Shown: piece by piece, positions 14,059 through 19,594 of the stretch
Layout of the letters: each line of letters starts with the position of its first letter
Position numbering within the stretch: position 1 is the first letter of the stretch
NCBI GenBank assembly: GCA_031282385.1
Contig: JAITDV010000086.1
Location: 1 to 19,594 of the forward strand
From: Planctomycetaceae bacterium
GTDB lineage: Bacteria > Planctomycetota > Planctomycetia > Pirellulales > Thermoguttaceae
DNA length: 19,594 bases
Direction: 5' to 3'
Program-made: the position numbers and the translations under genes
The notes under the pieces: model-generated
Seen by the model: the letters and a program-made list of their open reading frames with translations, nothing else
Told to the model about the DNA's origin: nothing
Databases searched by the model: none

Positions 14059-14166
14059 ATGTTTCAACTTTTAATTTTTGTTGTTTTGGGTTTTTTGTTG
14101 TGTCTTACTGTCCATTGTGTAGGTCGGTTATGGCATAGCGTAACTCATATTGTAGATTTTAGTTAA
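14059..14166 (+). CDS. 35-residue hydrophobic phage peptide (pVII/pIX position)
   Basis: The sequence is MFQLLIFVVLGFLLCLTVHC followed by VGRLWHSVTHIVDFS. It has one hydrophobic segment (residues 3-18) and a polar, weakly basic tail. A near-perfect ribosome binding site, TTAGGAGG, lies just before TTGATC and the ATG. Size, single membrane span and position just before the major coat gene match the minor tip proteins pVII and pIX of Ff phages (about 32-33 residues), which start virion assembly. There is no sequence motif to prove this. The next gene begins 22 bp later with an equally strong site, so the two are probably co-translated. Confidence 0.7.
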   Translation: MFQLLIFVVLGFLLCLTVHCVGRLWHSVTHIVDFS

Positions 14167-14187
14167 TATTTTAAAGGAGGTTAAAGA

Positions 14188-14433
14188 ATGTTACGATTTT
14201 TTTGTGTAACGGGTCTTTTTTTGTTTGCTTTTGTTCTGTGTTCAGGTGGTGTTTATGCTGCTGATTCAGTTTCAATAGCTCCCGTTCTTTCCGACGTTAG
14301 TTTTGACGTTTCTGATTTGTTTACCGGTTTGATTAATATGCTCATGCCATGTATCGCTGCTGCGATTGGTTTTGGTGCTACGATTTGGGCTATTCAATTG
14401 ATGTGGAGGAAAACTAAATCGGTAGCGAAATAG
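14188..14433 (+). CDS. Major coat protein (pVIII-like) precursor
   Basis: This is the main structural subunit of the filament. The 81-residue precursor has a signal peptide (1-24) with a VYA cleavage site. The mature protein is then ~57 residues: an acidic N-terminus (ADSVSIAPVLSDVSFDVSD), a hydrophobic helix (about 47-70, 'GLINMLMPCIAAAIGFGATI') and a basic C-terminus (RKTKSVAK) that would contact the DNA. This acidic-hydrophobic-basic plan and its length are those of pVIII. AAAGGAGG lies 8 bases before the ATG, the strongest translation signal in the phage together with that of the 35-residue peptide, fitting a protein needed in thousands of copies. No terminator is seen directly after it. 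A Cys (C55) in the membrane helix is unusual. Confidence 0.88.
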   Translation: MLRFFCVTGLFLFAFVLCSGGVYAADSVSIAPVLSDVSFDVSDLFTGLINMLMPCIAAAIGFGATIWAIQLMWRKTKSVAK

Positions 14434-14454
14434 TTTTTTTTTTACTTTTTTGGG

Positions 14455-14727
14455 GTGTCATCGTTATATTTTTTATTTATTATTTTTTATGGCGGTGGCA
14501 TCTTTTTTTGTATTAAAGTAATTTTTTTATTTTTTTTGTTTTTTGAGATGACTTTTGAACCTTTAATATTTCAGTTTGTTTTTGATTTTAGTGATTTTAT
14601 AGTTTTTTTATTTTTTCGTTTGTTAAAAATGGTTGTTCCATTTATTGTTTTTGGCATTTTAGTTTCAATTATATTTTTTGCTATTGACAAATTGAAAAAA
14701 ATTTTTCCCCCAGATGACGTTGTGTAA
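14455..14727 (+). CDS. Small hydrophobic phage protein, 90 residues (59 if the internal ATG is used)
   Basis: From the GTG at 14455 it has two hydrophobic regions (3-30 and 45-78) and ends 'IDKLKKIFPPDDVV'. From the ATG at 14548 it would be 59 residues with an acidic N-terminus (MTFEPLIFQFVFDFSDF), a membrane helix and a basic end, again like a coat protein. Neither start has a good ribosome binding site. It sits between the major coat and pIII genes, where Ff phages have nothing. It could be a second coat-like or minor tip protein. I do not recognise a family. Confidence 0.55.
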   Translation: MSSLYFLFIIFYGGGIFFCIKVIFLFFLFFEMTFEPLIFQFVFDFSDFIVFLFFRLLKMVVPFIVFGILVSIIFFAIDKLKKIFPPDDVV

Positions 14728-14728
14728 C

Positions 14729-14757
14729 AACTAAAAAGAGGCGCTTTTAGTTTATTT
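14729..14757 (+). terminator. Weak intrinsic terminator after the coat block
   Basis: AACTAAAA (14729-14736) pairs perfectly with TTTTAGTT (14745-14752), followed by TATTTT. It lies just after the 90-residue gene and before the pIII region. Ff phages place their central terminator between VIII and III, so coat expression stays above that of the assembly genes. The stem is A/T-rich, so termination may be partial. Confidence 0.45.
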
Positions 14758-14775
14758 TAAGAATTGATAATTTTT

Positions 14776-14862
14776 ATGGAAGTTTTTTTACAGTATCAAA
14801 TTTTTTTGCTTTGTTTGATTTTTGGCGGCATACTTTTTTTGTCATTCAAGGGTACTTTTTAA
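14776..14862 (+). CDS. 28-residue hydrophobic phage peptide
   Basis: The sequence is MEVFLQYQIFLLCLIFGGIL followed by FLSFKGTF. It is a single membrane span with a short basic end, directly before the pIII-like gene (12 bp gap). Its size suits a pVII/pIX-type tip protein. No clear ribosome binding site precedes the ATG, and T-rich sequence readily yields hydrophobic frames, so it may not be translated. Confidence 0.45.
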   Translation: MEVFLQYQIFLLCLIFGGILFLSFKGTF

Positions 14863-14874
14863 TTTTTTATAATT

Positions 14875-16365
14875 ATGCGCAAGATTTTATTTTTACTTTT
14901 TTTCTTTTTGTTTTTATCTGGTAATGTTTTTTCTTATACAGATTTACAGCTTCGATTTGCTATAATTACTGTTCTTAGCGCTGATAGTCGTTTAACTTTA
15001 GTTGTTGAAACTTTTCGTGTTTCATCGTATGAGATTTTAAAAAACGGTTCTAAATATACCGATTATTATTGTGATTTTTCTAATGTTTCTTTGAGCGGTA
15101 ATGTAGTTCGTGCGATTTTACATTCTAATTTATCTGGTAAAGATTACACTTATCAATATACTTTTGTTGATGTTTCTGATGTTGATGGTCGTAGTCTAGC
15201 GAAAAAGTATTCGTACGGTGGTATAGATTATTATTTTAATTCTGATGGCAAATCTTTATCAGTTTTTACGATTGAGGGTGAGTTGGTCTATCCAGTTTAT
15301 GACGATGGCAAGATTTTAGGTTATCGTACCACTTCTGGTAAATTTTATGAGTTGAAATACAATCTTAGCGGTAATTCTGTTGGTCTTATATATTGTTCAG
15401 ATACAGGTAAGTATTATAATTTAACTGGTGTTTTGCAAGATGTTAACAGGGTTTATGACTCTTTTCATGCTCCTATCGGCTATTATAACTCTACTGATGA
15501 TAGTTATTTTGATAACGGATGGCATCGAAAAGTGTCAGGTTTGAATACTGTTTTTGATTATTTTCAACCGGTTATTGATTCTAATGATAATTTAATTGGT
15601 TTTATTGGCAAAAACGATGAGTGGCGTGATGAGTTCGGTCGTTTGATTTCTGCTCCTTCTGGATATGAGGGTTATATTGCTAATTCTGACTTGCCTTTCT
15701 ATCAGCCTGTGTATGATAGTGGTGGTAATGTGGTTGGTTGGGGTTCTGGGTCTGGTGCTTTTGTGCGTAATAGTAAACCGTTTTCTGATTCTCCGGTTGA
15801 TCCGCCAACAGTTGATCCGCCGACAGTTGATCCGCCGACAGTTGACCCGCCTACTGTTGATCCGCCTACTGTTGATCCGCCAATAGTTGACCCGCCTACT
15901 GTTGATCCGCCGACGGTTGACCCACCAACAGATAATATAGTTGTTCCCCCCCTTCCCTCGTCTATTGTTAACCCTTCGTTGTCTTCTCCTGGTTCTTTGC
16001 CTATTATTCCTCGTGATAGTTGGCGTTTTGAGGGTGTTTATTTTAAGCGTGATATTTCCGGTAAATTGTTTTTCGATTCGTCGATTTTTTTTGGCGAATT
16101 TAAAGATAAATTTGTATCGAAATTCGGTTTGTTAGATATAGTAAAAAAATTAGAGTTGGGCGATACTACAATTGAGCCTTTTACATTTGAGTTTTTTTAT
16201 CCTTCTATTTTTGAGTCTATGGCTGGCAAGAGCTTTAGTTTTACTTTTGATCTTAATAGCGTGATTTTACATATTCCTGAAAGCGTTATTTTTTTGGTTC
16301 GTACTTTGCTTTTATTTTTTGTTTATTTTGAGTTTTTATTATTAACAATTAAAATTTTTGCTTGA
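14875..16365 (+). CDS. pIII-like minor coat/adsorption protein
   Basis: This is the predicted tip protein that binds the host receptor and ends virion release. The 496 residues have a signal peptide (1-20, cleavage near NVFS|YTD), a long exported domain (21-303), a Pro/Asp linker of nine VDPPT units (308-352), a second domain (about 370-465) and a C-terminal membrane helix (about 472-495, 'VIFLVRTLLLFFVYFEFLLLTI'). That is the architecture of pIII, whose domains are joined by low-complexity linkers. The exported domain holds repeated strands of the form 'PVYDxxGxxxG': YPVYDDGKILGY (139-150), QPVIDSNDNLIGF (231-243) and QPVYDSGGNVVGW (277-289). Similarity to named pIII proteins is by layout only, as usual for this fast-changing gene. 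Its stop overlaps a possible TTG start of the next gene. Confidence 0.8.
   Translation: MRKILFLLFFFLFLSGNVFSYTDLQLRFAIITVLSADSRLTLVVETFRVSSYEILKNGSKYTDYYCDFSNVSLSGNVVRAILHSNLSGKDYTYQYTFVDVSDVDGRSLAKKYSYGGIDYYFNSDGKSLSVFTIEGELVYPVYDDGKILGYRTTSGKFYELKYNLSGNSVGLIYCSDTGKYYNLTGVLQDVNRVYDSFHAPIGYYNSTDDSYFDNGWHRKVSGLNTVFDYFQPVIDSNDNLIGFIGKNDEWRDEFGRLISAPSGYEGYIANSDLPFYQPVYDSGGNVVGWGSGSGAFVRNSKPFSDSPVDPPTVDPPTVDPPTVDPPTVDPPTVDPPIVDPPTVDPPTVDPPTDNIVVPPLPSSIVNPSLSSPGSLPIIPRDSWRFEGVYFKRDISGKLFFDSSIFFGEFKDKFVSKFGLLDIVKKLELGDTTIEPFTFEFFYPSIFESMAGKSFSFTFDLNSVILHIPESVIFLVRTLLLFFVYFEFLLLTIKIFA
15796..15930 (+). repeat. Nine tandem 15-bp units encoding VDPPT
   Basis: Nine consecutive units of the form GTTGAYCCNCCNAYN give VDPPT eight times and VDPPI once. 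The third codon positions vary between units (CCA, CCG, CCT; ACA, ACT, ACG), so the protein repeat is conserved while the DNA has drifted. It forms the rigid acidic linker of the pIII-like protein. Confidence 0.95.
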
Positions 16366-16367
16366 TT

Positions 16368-16790
16368 ATGAGTAGTTTATTTCAATGGTTGTATGCGTGT
16401 TTGCTAAATATTTATAATGCCGCCTACAATGCTATTTATTTGAGTTTTTGTTGGTTTTATAATTTTGTTTGTTCAATTGGTCTTTTTCTTTGGGACCTTT
16501 TATTTTGGCTTTTTGATTTGATAGTTGATTTTTTTTACTTGTCTTTTGATTTTATTTTGGTTTTGGGTGTAGGTTTTTTTGATTTGTTTTTTTTGCTTGT
16601 TCCTGATTTTGTTTTACCATTAAATTTTGATGAAGTTGTTGTTTTTTTTGTTGATGTTGTTTCTTGTTTAAATATTTTTTTTCCCGTTTCTGAGTTGTTT
16701 TATTGTGTAATTTTTTATTTAACAGTTTTGGTTTCTTGGTGTGTTTATAGGCTAGTTAAGTCTTGGATTCCCACCGTTTCAGGTAGTTGA
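16368..16790 (+). CDS. pVI-like minor coat protein, multi-pass membrane protein
   Basis: This 140-residue, very hydrophobic protein has about four potential membrane segments and few charged residues until the C-terminal 'YRLVKSWIPTVSGS'. In Ff phages gene VI sits between III and I, encodes a ~112-residue protein with three spans, and works with pIII at the trailing end of the virion. The position here is identical. I prefer the ATG at 16368 over the TTG at 16362, which overlaps the previous stop. The end overlaps a possible TTG start of the ATPase gene, showing tight translational coupling. Confidence 0.75.
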   Translation: MSSLFQWLYACLLNIYNAAYNAIYLSFCWFYNFVCSIGLFLWDLLFWLFDLIVDFFYLSFDFILVLGVGFFDLFFLLVPDFVLPLNFDEVVVFFVDVVSCLNIFFPVSELFYCVIFYLTVLVSWCVYRLVKSWIPTVSGS

Positions 16791-16795
16791 TTGTT

Positions 16796-17944
16796 ATGAG
16801 TTTAAGCCTTATTGTTGGCAAGCCCGGTAGTGGTAAGAGCTATTATTCAGTTAAATGGATAATTCGCGAGTTAACAGATTATTGCGTTTTTGAGCGTGAT
16901 CACAATGAACAATTTGAACGTGTTATTTATACTAATTTGATTCTAAATGTCGATTTGATAAATGATTACATTTCTAATTCTATCGGTTCGTTTGTTGATG
17001 TTTCTAAGTATCTTTTTTTTATGGATAATGATTTTTTTTTCGATGTTGATCGTTGTTTGAAAGTTGTTAATAGGAAACGTTGGTGGCAAGACATTCCGGA
17101 GGGTGCTTTCTGTTTCATCGATGAGGTTCATCACTATCTCGGTTCTGATTCATCACGAGAGGATAAAGAATATTTTGAAAGTTTTCGAAATTACATTTCG
17201 ACACACAGACATTTCAAGCATGACCATGTTTTTATTACACAACATAGTGATTCAATTCATCGTAGTGTTCTATGCATGGCGGCAGATGCTTATCATATTA
17301 TCAATATTAAAAATAAGGTTGTTCCAATTCTTAATATTCCTTTTTCTGATTTTGATGTTGTGAAAGAAAGTTTTGGTGTAAAAAGCCAATACATTCAGGT
17401 TTTGTATGGCAATTATTTATCTCGAAGTTTCAAGCGTGAAAGCGTTTTTTATGAAATTTTGGTTCCGTCAATTTTTGTTTTATATAGGTCTCATACGCTT
17501 ACTTCTGGCGTTTCGGAAGATCGCCCCTCCCTGAAATTATCTCCGTTTCGTGCTATTTTATGGTTTCTTGGGCGGCATGGTTTTTCACTTTTATTTAAAA
17601 TTGGTTTTTGTGTTCTTTGCTTTTTTTTAGCTTGGAGGCTTTTGATTTCTATTCCTGATTTATTCGGTGGTTTTTTGAAATTTGATTCAGAAACTAAAGT
17701 TGAATCTAAATTAGAATCGCCAAAATCAGAATTACCAAAATTAGAATCGAATGTTTTTAATAAAAAAAACGAATCTTTTGAAGGTAAAAAAGTAGTCGAT
17801 GACAAGATTCTTGGTTGTGTATCTGGCGGCGTTATTACTTTCTCTGGCATTAAAAAAATAGGCGATTCGATTTTTATTGATGGTGAAAAGCGTATTATCC
17901 GAGGTGTTGATGTTTTGTCTGGTGTTATTAAGTATGATGAGTAG
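16796..17944 (+). CDS. zot: Zot/pI-like assembly ATPase
   Basis: This inner-membrane motor drives filament assembly and extrusion. The 382 residues open with a Walker A motif, GKPGSGKS (8-15), and have a Walker B, 'FCFIDEVHHYL' (105-115, D109-E110). Then follow 'STHRHFKHDHVFITQHSDSIH' (135-155, the Zot 'H-R....D..ITQ' region) and one transmembrane helix (about 264-286, 'LLFKIGFCVLCFFLAWRLLI'). Next come a Lys/Glu/Ser linker (297-331) and a small periplasmic end (332-382), where pI proteins contact the pIV secretin. The ATG at 16796 places Walker A near residue 10, as usual. An upstream TTG (16787) overlaps the pVI stop. The name Zot comes from the Vibrio phage CTX homologue; toxin activity should not be inferred. 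Confidence 0.92.
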   Translation: MSLSLIVGKPGSGKSYYSVKWIIRELTDYCVFERDHNEQFERVIYTNLILNVDLINDYISNSIGSFVDVSKYLFFMDNDFFFDVDRCLKVVNRKRWWQDIPEGAFCFIDEVHHYLGSDSSREDKEYFESFRNYISTHRHFKHDHVFITQHSDSIHRSVLCMAADAYHIINIKNKVVPILNIPFSDFDVVKESFGVKSQYIQVLYGNYLSRSFKRESVFYEILVPSIFVLYRSHTLTSGVSEDRPSLKLSPFRAILWFLGRHGFSLLFKIGFCVLCFFLAWRLLISIPDLFGGFLKFDSETKVESKLESPKSELPKLESNVFNKKNESFEGKKVVDDKILGCVSGGVITFSGIKKIGDSIFIDGEKRIIRGVDVLSGVIKYDE

Positions 17945-19103
17945 AGTTGTTTTTGTTTTATTGATATTTTTCCTTTTTTGTTCTTGTTCTCAAGATCGAA
18001 AGGTTGATCATGGTTTCCCTTTTTTGGATAGTTATAATTTTGAAAAATCGGTTGATAAAATTGATAATTTTTCAAAAAATGATAGTCGTGTAATTACGGT
18101 TCGTTTTGATGATGTTCCTTTCTCTGTTGCGATGAGTTCAATTACATCTGAGTGTTCTGTTCCTATTGTGTGGTCTGTCGAATGTGATCAATTGAAAGTT
18201 TCAGGTGTATTTATTGAGCAGTCTGTTTCGTCTGTTTTGTTAGCTTTGTCGCGTCGTTGTAATGTATCCTTGGCCGAGATTTCGGGCATATATTACATAG
18301 GTGTTTCAACTAAGTCAGATAATGTTATTTCTGTTGTTCGTGTTCCGTCTGTAGATTCTAAAGAGTTTTTGGATGGTGTTCGTAGTTCTCTTTCTACTAG
18401 TGGTTCTGTTTCTGTTATTGGTTCTTGTATGTGGTTGTCTGACAATATTGATGTTGTTAAAAAAGTATTGAGTTCAATCGAAATGTTGCGAGAAAAAAGT
18501 GAGCGTTCTTATATAGCAGAAGTTTTTTTTATACGTTTATTTGAATCTGATTTTTTGCGTTTGCAGGCTGATTTGCAAATTAATCAGATTGATGTTTTTT
18601 CAAGTTCTTTTAATATTTCTCAACTTTTTTCTATGTTTGTTGACGGTGACGGTTCTGTTTCTCGTAGTCGTGTTGAACATCGTCCGGTTTTGTATTTGAC
18701 GGAGGGACGTAAAACAGTTTTTACTGATGGTTCAGATATAGTGCTTGAAAAACGTTCCATTTCTGCCGAGGGTTATTCTACGGTCACTGGTTATGAGAAG
18801 TTTACCGATGGTTTAACACTTTCAATGAAACTTTCTCGTGTTTCTGATAAGACTTTTTCACTTGAATTTGATTTGTCTATTTCAGTTTTTGGCGAGACTG
18901 AAAAGAATTCATCTTTGGTTCCAAAAACATCAAAATCAGTTCTTTCTCATCCTGGTATGTTAGTTTCTGATGGTTCTGTTTTTTATGCTGGTTCGCTTCA
19001 TCGAAAGGACAATGTTTTTGGTTCTGGTCTTTTTTCTTTTCGTCGAGATCATTCAGACGATCTATTGACTGTTTGGGTTCGTGTTCGTGAATTGAAACGA
19101 TAA
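17934..19103 (+). CDS. pIV-like phage secretin, probable outer-membrane lipoprotein
   Basis: This forms the outer-membrane channel for virion exit. The ~389 residues have a signal sequence 'VVFVLLIFFLFCSCSQD' with a possible lipid-attachment Cys (C18), which host LspA would process. The N0 domain follows: 'VITVRFDDVPFSVAMSSITS...VIYYIGV'-type segments at about 50-125, with the 'vsGvfieqSVSSVLLALS' helix. An N1-like domain comes next ('VVRVPSVDSKEFLDGVRSSL' to 'VKKVLSSIEML'). The C-terminal secretin barrel (about 190-389) includes 'VEHRPVLYLTEGRKTVFTDG', 'GLTLSMKLSRVSDKTFSLEFDL' and 'HPGMLVSDGSVFYAGSLHRKDN'. The 426-residue pIV of Ff is comparable. The ATG at 17934 overlaps the ATPase stop (ATGATGAGTAG), a coupled start. 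Carrying its own secretin means the phage does not borrow a host type II channel. Confidence 0.85.
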   Translation: MMSRVVFVLLIFFLFCSCSQDRKVDHGFPFLDSYNFEKSVDKIDNFSKNDSRVITVRFDDVPFSVAMSSITSECSVPIVWSVECDQLKVSGVFIEQSVSSVLLALSRRCNVSLAEISGIYYIGVSTKSDNVISVVRVPSVDSKEFLDGVRSSLSTSGSVSVIGSCMWLSDNIDVVKKVLSSIEMLREKSERSYIAEVFFIRLFESDFLRLQADLQINQIDVFSSSFNISQLFSMFVDGDGSVSRSRVEHRPVLYLTEGRKTVFTDGSDIVLEKRSISAEGYSTVTGYEKFTDGLTLSMKLSRVSDKTFSLEFDLSISVFGETEKNSSLVPKTSKSVLSHPGMLVSDGSVFYAGSLHRKDNVFGSGLFSFRRDHSDDLLTVWVRVRELKR

Positions 19104-19198
19104 TTTTTTTATTCTTGTCTTGTTTTCAAGCGTTTTTTGTTTGCGTTTTTTAATAATTAACGTTATAAAAAAAAGATTGCTGTTATAAGAAAAAATTA

Positions 19199-19387
19199 TT
19201 GTTACAAAAAAAGAATTATAGTTTTTCCGTTTCCCTCACTTCGTCCGTCGCATTCCCGTCACTTATATCGGGAATGCGACGGTCGAAGTGTGGGAAACTC
19301 CCCTCATTTTGTTTTGAGCTTTTTTAGACAAAATAAACACGACGAAAAAATTTTTTGTAACAAAAACACGATAAGAAAAAAACATGA
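19199..19387. other. Phage intergenic region: outer inverted repeat and iteron-like words
   Basis: A perfect 13-bp inverted repeat, TTGTTACAAAAAA (19199-19211) and TTTTTTGTAACAA (19351-19363), brackets the large hairpin. To its right, AAACACGA-like words occur three times (19335, 19364, 19380 as AAACATGA), each followed by an A-run. The background is A/T-rich, so some of this may be chance. Rep or regulator binding is possible. Confidence 0.35.
19229..19298 (+). other. Large 30-bp-arm hairpin after the secretin gene; candidate packaging signal or origin
   Basis: The left arm 19229-19258 (GTTTCCCTCACTTCG...CATTCCCG) and right arm 19269-19298 (CGGGAATGCGACGG...GGGAAAC) pair at 28 of 30 positions, with two T-T mismatches, around the 10-base loop TCACTTATAT. 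It is GC-rich in an A/T-rich setting and lies in the only long intergenic space of the phage. Ff phages keep the packaging signal as a hairpin beside gene IV with the origins next to it, which is the position seen here. Confidence 0.7.
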
Positions 19388-19531
19388 CAAAAATTTGAGA
19401 CTTAAAGTAAAAAAATTGCGTTTGTATTTTTGGCATTTTTTTTTCCGTGTTTTGGTTTTTTTTTGAGAGCTTTTTGACGGTTTGCGTATTCATAATTCCG
19501 CTTGTTTGATTTTTTTAGATTAGACTTTAAG

Positions 19532-19557
19532 CCGCAAACGTGAGCTAACGTTTGCGG
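19532..19557. repeat. Perfect 10-bp-stem hairpin near the window end
   Basis: CCGCAAACGT (19532-19541) pairs exactly with ACGTTTGCGG (19548-19557) around GAGCTA. No T-run follows. It could be part of the phage origin region or a chromosomal REP-like palindrome just outside the phage. It belongs to a GC-richer patch that differs from the A/T-rich sequence before it. Confidence 0.45.
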
Positions 19558-19594
19558 GTTGCCAGGTAATAACTTAACCTAGTGAGCATGGTTT

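Larger units (their letters stand above)
12011..19594 (+). mobile_element. Integrated filamentous phage (inovirus); right end not seen
   Basis: Ten genes, all on the plus strand, are tightly packed and T-rich. They include replication initiator, major coat with signal peptide, pIII-like adsorption protein, pVI-like protein, Zot/pI ATPase and pIV-like secretin, in the Ff order from pVIII to pIV. No integrase or transposase is present, consistent with Xer-dependent integration at the dif-like site. No lysis, portal or tail genes are present. The second dif copy is not found before 19594, so the right boundary is open. All structural genes appear intact, so the prophage may be active. The ~7.1 kb from dif to the end of the secretin is in the normal range for inoviruses. 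Confidence 0.88.

Noticed and set aside
15796..15930. CRISPR-like direct repeat array
   Set aside because: The 15-bp units are contiguous without spacers and encode an in-frame VDPPT protein repeat.
16796..17944. Zot as a toxin gene
   Set aside because: The Walker motifs, single membrane helix and place between pVI and the secretin show an assembly ATPase; the toxin reputation belongs to the C-terminal peptide of the Vibrio protein, which has no counterpart here.
17491..18075. 194-codon minus-strand frame opposite the Zot and secretin genes
   Set aside because: Both plus-strand genes have clear domains across this interval; the frame is a shadow of T-rich coding sequence.
19361..19388. Right attachment site (ACACGATAAGAAAAAAACATGAC)
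   Set aside because: CGATAA matches the XerC arm but the TTATGTT arm is missing. The right end is more likely beyond 19594.

Overview
The window looks like a piece of a low-GC chromosome from a Planctomycetota-like (outer-membrane-bearing) bacterium with a filamentous phage (inovirus) integrated in its right-hand 7.5 kb. The planctomycete assignment rests on the form of the signal peptidase II (long insert before the QTSLN-GGLFGM motif), the dksA-like gene directly upstream of lspA, and the membrane-anchored protein at 7221-8909 ending in an 'IERYKSEHKKYPKSLDQL' segment, a style of protein common in that phylum. No rRNA or tRNA is present to confirm it.

Layout. 1-528: gene-free, full of small palindromic repeats. 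529-3530 (minus strand): a family 2A encapsulin shell gene and, downstream, a SufS-type cysteine desulfurase with a ~145-residue disordered N-terminal extension. Together these are a predicted sulfur-handling protein nanocompartment with its cargo enzyme. 3531-4604: gene-free. 4605-6560 (minus): secreted TPR-repeat protein. 6561-7220: gene-free. 7221-8909 (plus): single-pass membrane protein of unknown function. 8910-9217: promoter plus terminator pair that could define a ~65-nt small RNA. 9218-11964 (plus): dksA-like zinc-finger protein with a lysine-rich tail, lspA and accA. A 97-bp MITE-like repeat with ACTGTTCG ends occurs twice intact (84-180, 10834-10930) and several times in decayed form, always between genes.

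12011-19594: a dif-like XerC/XerD site lies 47 bp after accA and is followed by an inovirus gene set, all on the plus strand: small basic protein, replication initiator, 35-aa hydrophobic peptide, major coat (pVIII-like), two more small hydrophobic proteins, pIII-like adsorption protein with a nine-unit VDPPT repeat, pVI-like protein, Zot/pI assembly ATPase and a pIV-like secretin. The order pVIII - pIII - pVI - pI - pIV matches the Ff phages. The coding strand is very T-rich. A 70-base near-perfect hairpin follows the secretin gene and another strong hairpin pair sits inside the replication gene; these are the best candidates for packaging signal and origin. The right attachment site is not visible, so the prophage may run past the window.
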